Origin: Lysobacteraceae bacterium NML93-0399
GTDB lineage: Bacteria > Pseudomonadota > Gammaproteobacteria > Xanthomonadales > Xanthomonadaceae
Direction of reading: 5' to 3'
Assembly (NCBI GenBank): GCA_002307375.1
Contig: NTJI01000002.1
Span: 310,001-374,000, forward strand
DNA length: 64,000 bases
The translations under genes were made by a program, and so were the position numbers. Below, piece by piece: positions 54,182-63,457 of this stretch (positions are counted from its first letter, which is position 1; every line of letters starts with the position of its first letter). The notes beneath the pieces were generated by a model. The model was not told the DNA's origin. It searched no databases and saw only the letters and a program-made list of their open reading frames with translations.

Positions 54182-55825
54182 TCAGCCGCGCACGCCACGC
54201 AGCACCTGGCCGCCCTGGTGCAGTTCGAGCGAAGTCACCTCACCCTCGGCGTCACGCTGGAAGCGCAGTTCGATCCCGAAAGCGGCGGCCTCGAAGACAT
54301 CGGAACCGCTGGCGTCGAGCGCGAATGCGCCCTGCCCTGTCGCCTGGGCCCGCAGGCGCCCGGCGGCAGCGTCGATCGTCAGTACGAAACCCGGCATCAG
54401 CGTGTAGCGGCCCGCGTACTGCGACAGCGTCGCCGCATCGAGTATCGCCGCCTCCGCGTGCCCGGCCGCTGCGTCCGCGCGCACCGCCGGCAACGCGCCG
54501 CCGCCCTGGCGCCAGACAAAGGTCCAGCTGCCGTCCGATGCGCGCTGCGGCGACAGCAGCGCGTCGAACTGCTGCGGATAGAAGTCGCCGGCATCGTCGT
54601 AGCCCAGTTCGAATACCGGCTGGCCGGCAGGATGGAGCGTCATCGTGTCGCCCTTTCGCGCCAGTTCGACCTGCAGCCCGTTTTCAAGGCGCCAGCTGCC
54701 GACCAGGCCATCGACGAGTTCGGCCGGCGGGGTTGCGACCCTGCGTGGCTTGCCCAGCGGCACGGAGGCATCGAGCAGGTGGGCGCCGAGGTTGCCGAGC
54801 CCGCCGAGCGCGGTCAGTGCGGTGTCCGACAGCACCACCACGCCGCGCCCTCGTGCCGGGTCGAAGCCGACCAGCGACGAAAAGCCTCCCGTACCGCCCT
54901 CATGCATCAGCACCTGCCGCCCGGCCAGCGGCGCGATCATCCAGTGCATCGCCATCGGCGGGGTTTCGGACACCGGCTGCCGGGTCATCTGCAACGCGGT
55001 GCGCACCGGCGCGGCCACTTCGCGCTGGCCGAGCTGCGCCTGCGTGTAGCGCACCATGTCCTCCAGCGTGGCGCGCACGCCGCCAACGCCGGCGAGATCG
55101 GCGGGAAACGTCCACGCAGCGGTTTCGTGGCCGTTCGGCAGATGCCCCGCGGCCACGCGCACGCCGTCGGGGCGGTCGGCGATGTAGGCCTGCTCCATGC
55201 CGAGCGGCGCGAACAGCTGCGTGCGGATGAGGGTTTCGAACGGCTGGCCGGCGCGGCGCGCGACCGCGTACGACAGCAGCATCGAGGCGAAGTTCGAGTA
55301 CTCGAACTGTGCGCCCGGCGCGCGCGTGAGCGTGACGTCGCCGAGCGAGGCCAGCAGCGCCTGGTCGGTGAGCGCCGCGTACGGGTCGGCCGGATCGGTG
55401 ACCGGCATGCGCGCGGGCAGCGCCGGCAGGCCCGAGGTGTGGGTGACGATGTGGCGCAGCAGGATGGGCTGGCCTTCGAACGCCGGCACCGGCGTGCCTG
55501 CGGGCAGGTAGTCGGCCAGCGGATCGTCCAGCGAGGCTTCGCCATCGGCGATCAGACGCGCCAGCAGAGCGGCGGTCATGGTCTTGCTGACCGAACCGAT
55601 CTCGAACGCGCTGTCCGGGCCGATGCGCGGCGCGTCCTGGTCGTCGGCGCAGCGGAAGGTGCGGGCGACATGGTCGCGCTCGATCACCGCAACCGCGAAG
55701 CAGGCGCCGGTGCGGTCGCCGGACAGGCGTGCATCGACGGTGCGGGCAAGCGTCGCGTCGTCCATCGCAGCGACATTGCTGCTGAAGGCGAGCATCGCGG
55801 CGAGCGTCAGGGCGTTGGGCAGCAT
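54182..55825 (-). CDS. class C beta-lactamase-fold serine hydrolase
   Basis: A 547-residue exported protein. A signal peptide (1-20) precedes the beta-lactamase/transpeptidase-like domain: SVSK (78-81) has the nucleophile serine and lysine, YSN follows (in FEYSNFASMLL), and HEGGTGG is the third motif. The last 160 residues form an extra beta-sandwich-like domain common in esterase-type relatives. It may be a peptidase or esterase rather than a drug-hydrolysing enzyme. AAGGAG 7 bases upstream fixes ATG 55825. It leads an operon with a two-component system. Confidence 0.88.
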   Translation of the reverse strand: MLPNALTLAAMLAFSSNVAAMDDATLARTVDARLSGDRTGACFAVAVIERDHVARTFRCADDQDAPRIGPDSAFEIGSVSKTMTAALLARLIADGEASLDDPLADYLPAGTPVPAFEGQPILLRHIVTHTSGLPALPARMPVTDPADPYAALTDQALLASLGDVTLTRAPGAQFEYSNFASMLLSYAVARRAGQPFETLIRTQLFAPLGMEQAYIADRPDGVRVAAGHLPNGHETAAWTFPADLAGVGGVRATLEDMVRYTQAQLGQREVAAPVRTALQMTRQPVSETPPMAMHWMIAPLAGRQVLMHEGGTGGFSSLVGFDPARGRGVVVLSDTALTALGGLGNLGAHLLDASVPLGKPRRVATPPAELVDGLVGSWRLENGLQVELARKGDTMTLHPAGQPVFELGYDDAGDFYPQQFDALLSPQRASDGSWTFVWRQGGGALPAVRADAAAGHAEAAILDAATLSQYAGRYTLMPGFVLTIDAAAGRLRAQATGQGAFALDASGSDVFEAAAFGIELRFQRDAEGEVTSLELHQGGQVLRGVRG

Positions 55826-55946
55826 CGCGGATCTCCTTCCATCGGGATGGTGCCATGCTGGGCGCCGCGCGCCTGCCGTGCCGGGCTTTGCGACGAACCC
55901 CCCGATCCGGCGGATGAAACGCCTGATCGCAGGCACGCGTCCCACG

Positions 55947-56013
55947 TGCAGGCGCGCGCTTGCGCGAGAGGCCGTCCCGGAAAGCCGCCCGCGCGCAAGC
56001 GCGCGCCTGCAGG
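55947..56013. repeat. REP-like doublet, C variant
   Basis: TGCAGGCGCGCGCTTGCGCG and CGCAAGCGCGCGCCTGCAGG, inverted to each other. It has GCAGGCGC in place of the usual GTAGGAGC, a sequence subfamily. It ends immediately before the hutF stop codon. Confidence 0.78.
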
Positions 56014-57258
56014 TCAGGCGAGGAGGCGCTGCATCGCGCTCGCGTAGTCGCGCGCCGCGTCTTCGTGCAGCGCATGCCGGCCTTCGGAGACGACCTGTCG
56101 GCCGCCGACATGTACTTCGCGCACCAGCGGCCGGTTGCCGGCGAACACCCAGCGATCCAGTACATCGTCTGCGGTCGCGCCCGCCAGCAGCGGCACATCG
56201 GCATCGAGCGTCACCGCATCGTCCGTCGCATCGAAGCCGGTCGATGCCGCCGCGCTCGCCTGCACGCCGGCGAACAGCGTCGTCCCGACGCTCGGTGTCG
56301 ATGCACGCACCGCGATGTTGCGCCGGCGCGTGACCAGGCGCTGGCCGTATTCGAGCCAGCGCAGTTCCTCGACCGGCGAGACCGAGATATGCGAATCCGA
56401 GCCGATGCCCCAGGCGCCGTCGGCGTCGAGGTAATCGCGCAGCGGGAACAGCCCGTCGCCGAGGTTCGCCTCGGTCGTGGGGCACAGCGCGACCGTGGCG
56501 CCGCTGCGTGCGATGCCGGCGACTTCGGCGGCATCGAGATGCGTGGCATGCACGAGGGTCCAGCGCGCGTCGACCGGCGCATGCTCGAGCAGCCAGGCGA
56601 CCGGGCGCGCGCCGCGCACCGCGATGCATTCGTCGACTTCCGGCACCTGCTCGGCGATGTGGATGTGCACGCGCGCGTCGTCGGGCAAAGCGGCGAGCAC
56701 CGCGTCCATCGCGTCCGGCGGCACCGCGCGCAGGCTGTGCAGCGCGCAGCCCACGCGCAGCGCATCGTCCTGACGCGCGTGCAGATCCGCCAACAGCCGC
56801 AGGTAGGCGTCGACCTCGTGACCGAAGCGCCGCTGCCGCTCGCCCAGGGCGCTGCCGTCGAAACCGCCGCGCATGTACAGCACCGGCAGCAGGGTCAGGC
56901 GGATGCCGGTGACGCGCGCGGCCTCGATCAGCGCATCGCTCATCGCACTTGCCGGCGCGTAGGCGCTGCCGTCGGGCGCGTGATGCACGTAGTGGAATTC
57001 GCAGACGCGGGTGTAACCGGCCTCCAGCATTTCGACGTAGAGCTGGGTCGCCACCGCGCGCAATGTGTCGGGATCGAAGCGCCCGGCCATGCGGTACATG
57101 GTCTCGCGCCAGGTCCAGAACGAATCGGCCGGATCGGTCTGCACCTCGGCCAGTCCCGCCATCGCCCGCTGGAATGCATGCGAATGCAGATTGGCGATGC
57201 CGGGCAGTCGCCAGCCGGCAGACGTGCGCTCGGCATGGATCGCAGGGACATCGTGCAT
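56014..57258 (-). CDS. hutF: formimidoylglutamate deiminase
   Basis: A 414-residue amidohydrolase-fold enzyme. Metal histidines are in [18 protein letters not shown] (His25, His27); [23 protein letters not shown] and [20 protein letters not shown] are HutF landmarks. It deiminates N-formimidoylglutamate to formylglutamate plus ammonia. Compared with typical HutF it lacks about 40 residues at the N terminus that form the small beta-domain; no upstream in-frame start restores them. It is divergent from hutI across 221 bp that may hold a shared promoter region. Confidence 0.9.
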   Translation of the reverse strand: MHDVPAIHAERTSAGWRLPGIANLHSHAFQRAMAGLAEVQTDPADSFWTWRETMYRMAGRFDPDTLRAVATQLYVEMLEAGYTRVCEFHYVHHAPDGSAYAPASAMSDALIEAARVTGIRLTLLPVLYMRGGFDGSALGERQRRFGHEVDAYLRLLADLHARQDDALRVGCALHSLRAVPPDAMDAVLAALPDDARVHIHIAEQVPEVDECIAVRGARPVAWLLEHAPVDARWTLVHATHLDAAEVAGIARSGATVALCPTTEANLGDGLFPLRDYLDADGAWGIGSDSHISVSPVEELRWLEYGQRLVTRRRNIAVRASTPSVGTTLFAGVQASAAASTGFDATDDAVTLDADVPLLAGATADDVLDRWVFAGNRPLVREVHVGGRQVVSEGRHALHEDAARDYASAMQRLLA

Positions 57259-57479
57259 CGGACCGGCTCCTCGAAAACGTGTGCGGTAGGCTAGCCGGTC
57301 TTCCGCGCGGGAACATCCGATGCCTCCAATTTCGATCGCGCGGTCGGGCGCGCTGCATGCCGGGGCCGCCGGACCGATTGCCTCATCCGCACGCGCGCAG
57401 GCGTGCTTCGGTCGCGACGCGGCGCGGCGCGGACATGCCCGCGACAACGTCGACGCCTGCGCCGGCAAGGGAGGCGGCA

Positions 57480-58700
57480 ATGGCGACTGACACCTGGGAC
57501 GGCCTGTTGCTGGGCGCCACCCTGGCCACACTCGACGGCGAGGCCGGTTACGGGCTCATCGAAGACGGCGCGCTGGGTTGGCGCGATGGCGTGATCGTCT
57601 ATGCGGGGCCGCGCAGCGGCCTGCCCGACGGCGCGGAAGAAACCGCAGGTCAGGTCATCGAAACCGGCGGTCTGGTGACGCCCGGCCTGATCGACTGCCA
57701 CACCCACGCCGTGTTCGCCGGCAACCGCGCCGGCGAGTTCGAGCAGCGCCTGCAGGGCGCGAGCTACGAGGAGATCGCGCGCGCCGGCGGCGGCATCGTC
57801 TCGAGCGTGCGCGCGGTGCGCGCGGCCGACGAGGACACGCTGCTGGCGCAGTCGCTGCCGCGTGCGCGGGCCCTGCTGGCCGACGGCGTGACCACGCTGG
57901 AGGTCAAGTCGGGCTACGGCCTGGACTTCGACAACGAACGCAAGATGCTGCGCGTCGCGCACCGCATCGGCGAGGTGCTGGGCATTACCGTGCGCACCAC
58001 GTTTCTCGGCGCGCACGCCCTGCCGCCGGAGTTCGCCGGACGCGCCGATGCCTATATCGACGCCGTCTGCGACTGGCTGCCGCGCCTGCACGCCGAAGGC
58101 CTGGTCGACGCGGTCGATGCGTTCGCCGAGCGCATCGCCTTCAGTACCGACCAGACCCGGCGCGTGTTCGAGGTTGCGCGCACGCTGGGGCTGCCGGTCA
58201 AGCTGCATGCCGACCAGCTCAGCGACGGTGCGGGCGCGGCGCTGGTCGCCGAGTTCGGCGGGCTGTCGGCCGATCATGTCGAACACACCTCGCCCGAAGG
58301 CGTCGCCGCGATGGCCGCTGCCGGTACGGTCGCGGTGCTGCTGCCCGGCGCGTTTCACGTGCTGCGCGAAACCACGCTGCCGCCGCTCGATGCGTTCCGC
58401 GCAAGCGGCGTACCGATGGCGGTCGCAACCGATTGCAACCCCGGCACCTCGCCGCTGCTGTCGCTTCGCCAGGCCATGCAGCTGGCCTGCACGCACTTCC
58501 GGCTGACGCCCGAAGAGGCACTGCGCGGCGCGACGGTGCACGCGGCACGTGCGCTGGATCTGCGTGACCGCGGCCGCCTGCGGGTCGGACAGCGCGCCGA
58601 TTTCGTGTGCTGGCACGTGACCCGGCCGGCGGAGCTTGCGTACTGGCTCGGCGGACCGCTGCTGGCGATGGCGTTCGCCAACGGCCGACGCGTGGCCTGA
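57480..58700 (+). CDS. hutI: imidazolonepropionase
   Basis: A 406-residue amidohydrolase of normal length. [20 protein letters not shown] has the first metal histidines and the substrate loop; [31 protein letters not shown] and [11 protein letters not shown] complete the family set. It opens the imidazolone ring after HutU, feeding HutF. GGGAGG before ATG 57480 is a good ribosome-binding site; the frame extends upstream antisense to hutF but without relevant features. Confidence 0.95.
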   Translation: MATDTWDGLLLGATLATLDGEAGYGLIEDGALGWRDGVIVYAGPRSGLPDGAEETAGQVIETGGLVTPGLIDCHTHAVFAGNRAGEFEQRLQGASYEEIARAGGGIVSSVRAVRAADEDTLLAQSLPRARALLADGVTTLEVKSGYGLDFDNERKMLRVAHRIGEVLGITVRTTFLGAHALPPEFAGRADAYIDAVCDWLPRLHAEGLVDAVDAFAERIAFSTDQTRRVFEVARTLGLPVKLHADQLSDGAGAALVAEFGGLSADHVEHTSPEGVAAMAAAGTVAVLLPGAFHVLRETTLPPLDAFRASGVPMAVATDCNPGTSPLLSLRQAMQLACTHFRLTPEEALRGATVHAARALDLRDRGRLRVGQRADFVCWHVTRPAELAYWLGGPLLAMAFANGRRVA

Positions 58701-58734
58701 GCGCGGTACCGGCACCCGGCGCCGCAAACGGAAA

Positions 58735-58754
58735 AGCCCCGCGGATGCGGGGCT
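58735..58754. terminator. bidirectional terminator
   Basis: AGCCCCGC (58735-58742) pairs with GCGGGGCT (58747-58754) around GGAT, with A/T flanks on both sides, between hutI and the convergent bTHX gene. Confidence 0.8.
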
Positions 58755-58778
58755 CTTCGTCAGGCGGCTGCCGGCGGC

Positions 58779-58973
58779 TTATTCGGCCTTCGGCGCGGCC
58801 TTCTTGGCGACGGCCTTCTTGGCCGGTGCCTTGGAAACGGTCTTGCCGGCGGTCTTCTTCACGACCGGTGCGGTCGCGGTGCCGGTGGCCTTGACCAGGC
58901 CCTTCGAGCGGCTGTTGCCGTAGCTCGAGTTGTAGCGCTTGCCCTTGAGGGTCTTGCGGTCGCCCTTGCCCAT
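58779..58973 (-). CDS. ribosomal protein bTHX with Ala/Lys tail
   Basis: A 64-residue, very basic protein. The first 25 residues (MGKGDRKTLKGKRYNSSYGN, then SRSKG) match the small 30S protein THX, which sits in the head of the small subunit. In Thermus the protein ends there; here a further 39-residue tail of Ala, Lys and Val (KKAVAKKAAPK) follows, like that of histone H1-like proteins. AGGAG before ATG 58973 supports translation. The tail might contact RNA or DNA; this is inference. Confidence 0.82.
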   Translation of the reverse strand: MGKGDRKTLKGKRYNSSYGNSRSKGLVKATGTATAPVVKKTAGKTVSKAPAKKAVAKKAAPKAE

Positions 58974-59081
58974 TGTGTGCTCCTGGAATGCTGCGTGTTG
59001 ATTGCGTGGACGCGAACGTGCGCCCACTCGGGGCGCACGGGACCGCGGAGTCTAGCATGCGGCCCGGCGGTGGACGGCGCC

Positions 59082-59477
59082 TCAGCCGGCGCGTGCGGCG
59101 TGGGTCAGGCGCAGGTTCAGCAGGTGCGCGCCGGCCAGCATGAGCCCGCCGGTGACCATGACCACCACGTGGGTGATCGAATGGTCGTGCAGATGGGTGA
59201 ACGAGCCCGCCCACACCAGCGCAAGGCCCGGCAGCAGCAGGGCCCAGGCGCGATACGCGCGATGCCGGCGCCAGCCGAGCGTCAGCGTGGTCGCACCGAG
59301 CAGCGTGGCGAATACGACGAACGCCTGGTCGATGTCGACCCAGCCACCGACGTTGAGGCCGAACGCCGGCAGCAACGCCAGCGCCACCGGCAGCAGCGCG
59401 CAGTGCACCGCGCACAGGAACGACGCGGCGAAACCGACGCGGTCGGCGCGTTGTAGGGCGGAATCGTGTGCAGCCAT
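59082..59477 (-). CDS. MerC-family membrane protein
   Basis: A 131-residue, four-helix protein. The first helix contains FLCAVHCALLP, the MerC-type Cys-x3-Cys motif thought to bind metal. MerC proteins carry mercury in mer operons; this chromosomal form lies next to a zinc receptor and may serve zinc. ATG 59477 is preferred; ATG 59510 would place the start inside the putative Zur box. Divergent from znuD with the box between them. Confidence 0.8.
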   Translation of the reverse strand: MAAHDSALQRADRVGFAASFLCAVHCALLPVALALLPAFGLNVGGWVDIDQAFVVFATLLGATTLTLGWRRHRAYRAWALLLPGLALVWAGSFTHLHDHSITHVVVMVTGGLMLAGAHLLNLRLTHAARAG

Positions 59478-59503
59478 GTCTTTTGGGGGATGCGGGGATT
59501 TGC

Positions 59504-59520
59504 GTGACATTATAACATTC
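59504..59520. promoter_or_regulatory. putative Zur operator between merC and znuD
   Basis: GTGACATTATAACATTC; the reverse strand reads GAATGTTATAATGTCAC. This resembles the gammaproteobacterial Zur consensus AATGTTATAAT.T.AC. It is AT-rich in a GC-rich region, lies 31 bp before the znuD start and 26 bp before that of merC, and a zur gene is 2.7 kb away. The right half is imperfect, so the match is moderate. Confidence 0.6.
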
Positions 59521-59551
59521 CCTCTTCGCCCACCAGTGTAATGCATCCGCA

Positions 59552-61807
59552 ATGACTCGAACCTGCCGTTCCCTCCCCGCGCCCACGCGCCTTGCCGTCG
59601 CTCTGGCAATGGTCCTGCCGGCCGCCGCCTTCGCCCAGTCCGGTTCCCAGACCCATGCGCACCCGACCACCCTCGACCGCGTCCAGGTGACCGCCACGCC
59701 GCTCGGCGGCGATGCCGAGGACCTCGCGCATCCGGTCGAGGTGCTGTACGGCGACGCGCTCGAAGACCGCAAGGCCGGCAATCTCGGCGACACGGTGTCT
59801 TCCCTGCCGGGCGTGCAGAGTGGCTTCTTCGGCACCGGCGTCGGCCGGCCGATCATCCGCGGTCAGGAAGGCCCGCGCGTGCAGGTGCTCTCCGGCGGCA
59901 TCGGCAGCATGGACGCCTCGACGGTCAGCGCCGACCACGCGGTCAGCATCGAGCCCTTCCTCGCCGACCAGATCGAGGTGCTCAAGGGCCCGGCCAACCT
60001 GCTCTACGGCAGCGGCGCGATCGGCGGCGCGGTGAACGTCGTCGACGGGCGCATCGCCCGCGCCGTGCCCGACCGTCCGCTCAGCGGCCGCGCCGAACTG
60101 CGCGCCGGCAGCGGCAACGACGAGCGCAGTGGCATGTTCCGCCTCGATGGCGTCAGCGGCGACAACCTCGTGCTGCACGTCGACGGCCTGATCCGCAACA
60201 CCGGTGATTTCGACATCCCCGGTTTCGCACAGGTCCAGGACGACCACGACCATGATCATGACCACGATCACGACCACGGGCATTCCGACGAGGAACCGGC
60301 CTACGGCACCCTGCCCAACAGCTCGATCCGCACCCGCGCCGGCGCGGTCGGCGCCACCTGGTTCGGCGAGCGCGGCCATCTCGGCGTGGCGCTGAGCACC
60401 TATCGCACCAACTACGGCCTGCCCGACGGCGCGCACGTGCACGCGCACGACGAGGACGAAGGCGGCCATGACCACGGCCACGATCATGACCATGACCATG
60501 ACCATGACCACGGGCATGACCATGACCACGATCACGGCGGCGACGACCACGCGCACGATCACGGGTCGGTCCGCATCGACATGGTCCAGAACCGCGTCGA
60601 CGTGAAGGGCGGCATCTACGACCCGCTGCCGTTCCTGAGCGCGCTCAACCTGCGCGCGGCCTACAACGACTACGAGCACGTCGAACTCGAAGGCGGCACC
60701 GCGGCGACCCGCTTCACCAACAAGGGCACCGAGGCGCGCCTGGAAGCGGTGCAGACCCCGATCGCCGGCTGGCACGGCGCGTTCGGCCTGCAGGTGGGCC
60801 ACGTCGACTTCAGCGCGGTGGGCGCCGAAGCCTTCGTGCCGCCGAGCGTCACCGACACCATCGGCCTGTTCGCGGTGCAGGAAAAGGAATTCGGCCCGGT
60901 GAAGCTGGAATTCGGCGGCCGCCACGAACGCGTGGAGATCGACCCGGTCGCCGGTGAATCGCGCAAGTTCGACGCCAGCAGCCTCTCGGGTGCGGCGATC
61001 TGGCACCTGTCGGACGTGTTCGACCTGCGCTTCGGCGCTGACGTGTCCGAGCGTGCGCCGACCAACGAGGAACTGTTCGCCGCCGGCCCGCACATCGCCA
61101 CGCGGTCGATCGAGATCGGCGATGCGGACCTCGACACCGAACGCGGCCAGCGTCTGGAAGTGGGCCTGCATGCACACACCGACCGCGTCGAGTTCAAGGC
61201 CGCCGTCTACCAGACCAAGTTCAAGCGCTTCACCTATCTCGCCGACACCGGCGTGGCCGAGCAGGGTTTCCCGGTGCGGCTGTGGACCCAGGGCGATGCG
61301 ACCTTCCGCGGCGCCGAAGCCGAGGCCAAGGTGCATCTGGTGCAGTCGGACGCGGGCGACTTCGACCTGCGCGTGTTCGGTGACATCGTGCGTGCCGACC
61401 TCGACGGCAGTGGCACCCGCCATGTGCATTTCGACGTGCCGCATGGCGACCACAGCCATCACTACCACGCCGACATCCCGCTGGGGGGCAACCTGCCGCG
61501 CATCGCACCCGCGCGCTATGGCGCCGACCTCAACTGGACGGCCGGCGGCTGGCGCGCCAACGTCGGCGCGGTGCGCTACCAGAAGCAGGACCGCGTGGCT
61601 GAACTCGAAACGCCGAGCCCCGGCTACACGCTGGTCAATGCCGGTGTCGCCTGGCGCGTCGGTGAAGCGGACGGCACGCAGTGGGAGCTGTTCCTCGACG
61701 GCCGCAACCTGACCGATCGCGAAGCGCGTCCGCACACCTCGCTGCTGCGCGACTACGCGCCGCTGCCGGGCCGCACCGTGGCCGGCGGCATCCGCGTCTA
61801 CTTCTGA
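59552..61807 (+). CDS. znuD: ZnuD-type TonB-dependent zinc receptor
   Basis: A 751-residue outer-membrane receptor. After the signal peptide comes the plug (about 40-170; LDRVQVTATPLGG, GVGRPIIRGQEGPRVQVLSG), then a 22-strand barrel ending VAGGIRVYF. Two extracellular loops are runs of His/Asp: DDHDHDHDHDHDHGHSD (229-245) and a longer HDHGHDHDHDHDHD stretch (about 308-335), which should capture zinc. This matches neisserial ZnuD. Zur control is likely from the operator-like site upstream. A long hairpin terminates it. Confidence 0.9.
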   Translation: MTRTCRSLPAPTRLAVALAMVLPAAAFAQSGSQTHAHPTTLDRVQVTATPLGGDAEDLAHPVEVLYGDALEDRKAGNLGDTVSSLPGVQSGFFGTGVGRPIIRGQEGPRVQVLSGGIGSMDASTVSADHAVSIEPFLADQIEVLKGPANLLYGSGAIGGAVNVVDGRIARAVPDRPLSGRAELRAGSGNDERSGMFRLDGVSGDNLVLHVDGLIRNTGDFDIPGFAQVQDDHDHDHDHDHDHGHSDEEPAYGTLPNSSIRTRAGAVGATWFGERGHLGVALSTYRTNYGLPDGAHVHAHDEDEGGHDHGHDHDHDHDHDHGHDHDHDHGGDDHAHDHGSVRIDMVQNRVDVKGGIYDPLPFLSALNLRAAYNDYEHVELEGGTAATRFTNKGTEARLEAVQTPIAGWHGAFGLQVGHVDFSAVGAEAFVPPSVTDTIGLFAVQEKEFGPVKLEFGGRHERVEIDPVAGESRKFDASSLSGAAIWHLSDVFDLRFGADVSERAPTNEELFAAGPHIATRSIEIGDADLDTERGQRLEVGLHAHTDRVEFKAAVYQTKFKRFTYLADTGVAEQGFPVRLWTQGDATFRGAEAEAKVHLVQSDAGDFDLRVFGDIVRADLDGSGTRHVHFDVPHGDHSHHYHADIPLGGNLPRIAPARYGADLNWTAGGWRANVGAVRYQKQDRVAELETPSPGYTLVNAGVAWRVGEADGTQWELFLDGRNLTDREARPHTSLLRDYAPLPGRTVAGGIRVYF

Positions 61808-61856
61808 CCGGCCCTGCCGATCGGAGCGCCGTCTCTCCAGTGACGCGCGTCGTCAC

Positions 61857-61888
61857 CGCCCCGCACCGGTCTCCGGTGCGGGGCGTTT
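61857..61888 (+). terminator. intrinsic terminator of znuD
   Basis: CGCCCCGCACCGG (61857-61869) pairs over 13 bp with CCGGTGCGGGGCG (61873-61885) around TCT, followed by TTT. Confidence 0.88.
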
Positions 61889-61920
61889 CTGTGTGCGGCG
61901 TGCTTCGGATGCGCCGCTCC

Positions 61921-62023
61921 CTGTAGGAGCGACCTTGGTCGCGATGGGCCTGACCGTGAAAGCCCTCGCGCGCGATGCGGCCTCACCGACCAAAGCCTTC
62001 GCGCGCAAGCGCGCTCCTACACG
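61921..62023. repeat. REP-like doublet
   Basis: CTGTAGGAGCGACCTTGGTC (the GGTCGC type) at the left and CGCAAGCGCGCTCCTACACG at the right, with CGCGCGATGCGG in the middle. Between znuD and zur (445 bp without a gene, 61808-62252) the only other features are the terminator and the second doublet. Confidence 0.82.
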
Positions 62024-62103
62024 GGGCGGGTGGCGTCCCGCGCCGTGCGCCGTCACCGGCCTGTGCGGGTCACGGGCGCCGGTTCTCATCGTTGCAACAG
62101 ACC

Positions 62104-62170
62104 CTGTAGGAGCGCGCTCGCGCGCGATCGGGCCTTCCCGACCAAAGCCCCTCGCGCAAGCGCGCTCCAG
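62104..62170. repeat. REP-like doublet, decayed right end
   Basis: CTGTAGGAGCGCGCTCGCGC at the left and CGCGCAAGCGCGCTCCAGCA at the right; the closing TACA is lost. Confidence 0.75.
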
Positions 62171-62252
62171 CACGCACCGGGCCCCGCAAGCAAGACCATC
62201 ACGGAACAACGGACGGATCGAGGCCGCTCACGCTGCCAGCCGGCAACTCGCG

Positions 62253-62756
62253 TCAATGCGCCGCGGCCGCTCCGGCGCACTGCGCGCACAGGCCGTGGAC
62301 TTCCAGCGTCTGCGCCTGCGGCACGAAACCCAGCGCGCGCGCGCGCTCGTCGAGCGATGCGACCACGGCCTCGTCCTCGAGTTCGACCGCGCTGTGGCAG
62401 CGGTCGCAGATCAAAAACGGCACCGAATGCTGGGCGGTGCTCGGGTGATGGCAGGCCACGAAGGCGTTGACCGACTGCAGCTTGTGGATGAAGCCGTTGG
62501 CGAGCAGGAAGTCGAGTGCGCGGTAGACGGTCGGCGGCGCAGCGGCGCCGGGGCCGTCGCCCTCGCGGACCATGTCGAGCAGGTCGTAGGCCTTGAGCGG
62601 CTTGGCGGCCGCGGCGATCAGACCGAGCACGTGCGCGCGGATCGGCGTCAGGCGCAGGCCGCGCTCGCTGCAGGCGCGCTCGACCGCGGCGATGAAGCCT
62701 TCGGCGTCGTCGACGTGATGGTGCGGATCCGTGCAGGGGTGGTCGTGCTGGGCCAT
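62253..62756 (-). CDS. zur: Fur-family zinc uptake regulator Zur
   Basis: A 167-residue Fur-family repressor. The winged helix covers LRLTPIRAHVLGLIAAA to TVYRALDFLLANGFIHKL; structural zinc is bound by ICDRCHS and GLCAQCA; metal-sensing histidines include ACHHP. His residues at the N terminus (HDHPCTDPHHH) and the pairing with znuD identify it as Zur rather than Fur. With zinc it represses uptake genes, here probably znuD and merC. Confidence 0.9.
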   Translation of the reverse strand: MAQHDHPCTDPHHHVDDAEGFIAAVERACSERGLRLTPIRAHVLGLIAAAAKPLKAYDLLDMVREGDGPGAAAPPTVYRALDFLLANGFIHKLQSVNAFVACHHPSTAQHSVPFLICDRCHSAVELEDEAVVASLDERARALGFVPQAQTLEVHGLCAQCAGAAAAH

Positions 62757-62836
62757 GCGGTCATCATGGGTGCGGCGCGACGTGGACTCAAGCCGAGGCG
62801 CCGATGCAGGCCCTGCGGCGCTGCTAGCATTCGGCC

Positions 62837-63424
62837 ATGCAGTTCGCTCCCAACCTCGTGCTCGTCGGACCGATGGGCGCCGGCAAGTCCTCGATCGGCC
62901 GCCGCCTCGCGGCGCGCTTCGGTGTGGCCTTCGTCGACGTCGACCACGAGATCGAGGTCCGCACCGGCGCCACGGTGGCCACCATTTTCGAATGCGAGGG
63001 CGAGACCGGCTTCCGCGCCCGCGAACGCGCCACGCTGGGCGACATCCTCGCCGGCAGCCGCCAGGTCATCGCCAGCGGCGGCGGCGCGGTGCTCGATGCC
63101 GAGAACCGCACGGCGATGCGCGCGCGCGGCTTCGTCGTGCACATGCACGCCGACGTGGACACCCAGCTGGCACGGCTCGCACGCGACCGCACCCGCCCGT
63201 TGCTGGCCGGCAACGATCGCGCCGACGTGCTCCGGCGCCTCGCGGCCGAACGCGCGCCGCTCTACGCCGCTGCCGCCCATCTGCAGTTCGACACCGGCCC
63301 CCACGCCTGCAACGAGGCCGCCGTGCAACTGGGACACCTGATCGAAGCCCACTGGCGGCCGCCTGGCGACGACGACGCGTGGGCCGAGCGCGCAGCGGAC
63401 GTCGCCACGCCGCACGCGCCCTGA
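62837..63424 (+). CDS. aroK: shikimate kinase
   Basis: A 195-residue shikimate kinase. Walker A is VGPMGAGKSSIG (about 10-21), the shikimate-binding aspartate in FVDVDHEIE, the Arg in GFRARE, and IASGGGAVLD follows. Residues beyond 175 are a short extra tail. It phosphorylates shikimate in the aromatic amino-acid pathway. aroB follows 33 bp downstream, the usual aroKB arrangement. Confidence 0.95.
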   Translation: MQFAPNLVLVGPMGAGKSSIGRRLAARFGVAFVDVDHEIEVRTGATVATIFECEGETGFRARERATLGDILAGSRQVIASGGGAVLDAENRTAMRARGFVVHMHADVDTQLARLARDRTRPLLAGNDRADVLRRLAAERAPLYAAAAHLQFDTGPHACNEAAVQLGHLIEAHWRPPGDDDAWAERAADVATPHAP

Positions 63425-63457
63425 GCGCGCCCTCCTCCACTCCGCAGCACAGATCGC

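Noticed and set aside
59510-61735. A 741-codon open frame antisense to znuD
   Set aside because: Its Val/Met/His-rich stretches are the reverse reading of the His/Asp loops of the receptor; no ribosome site or family match.
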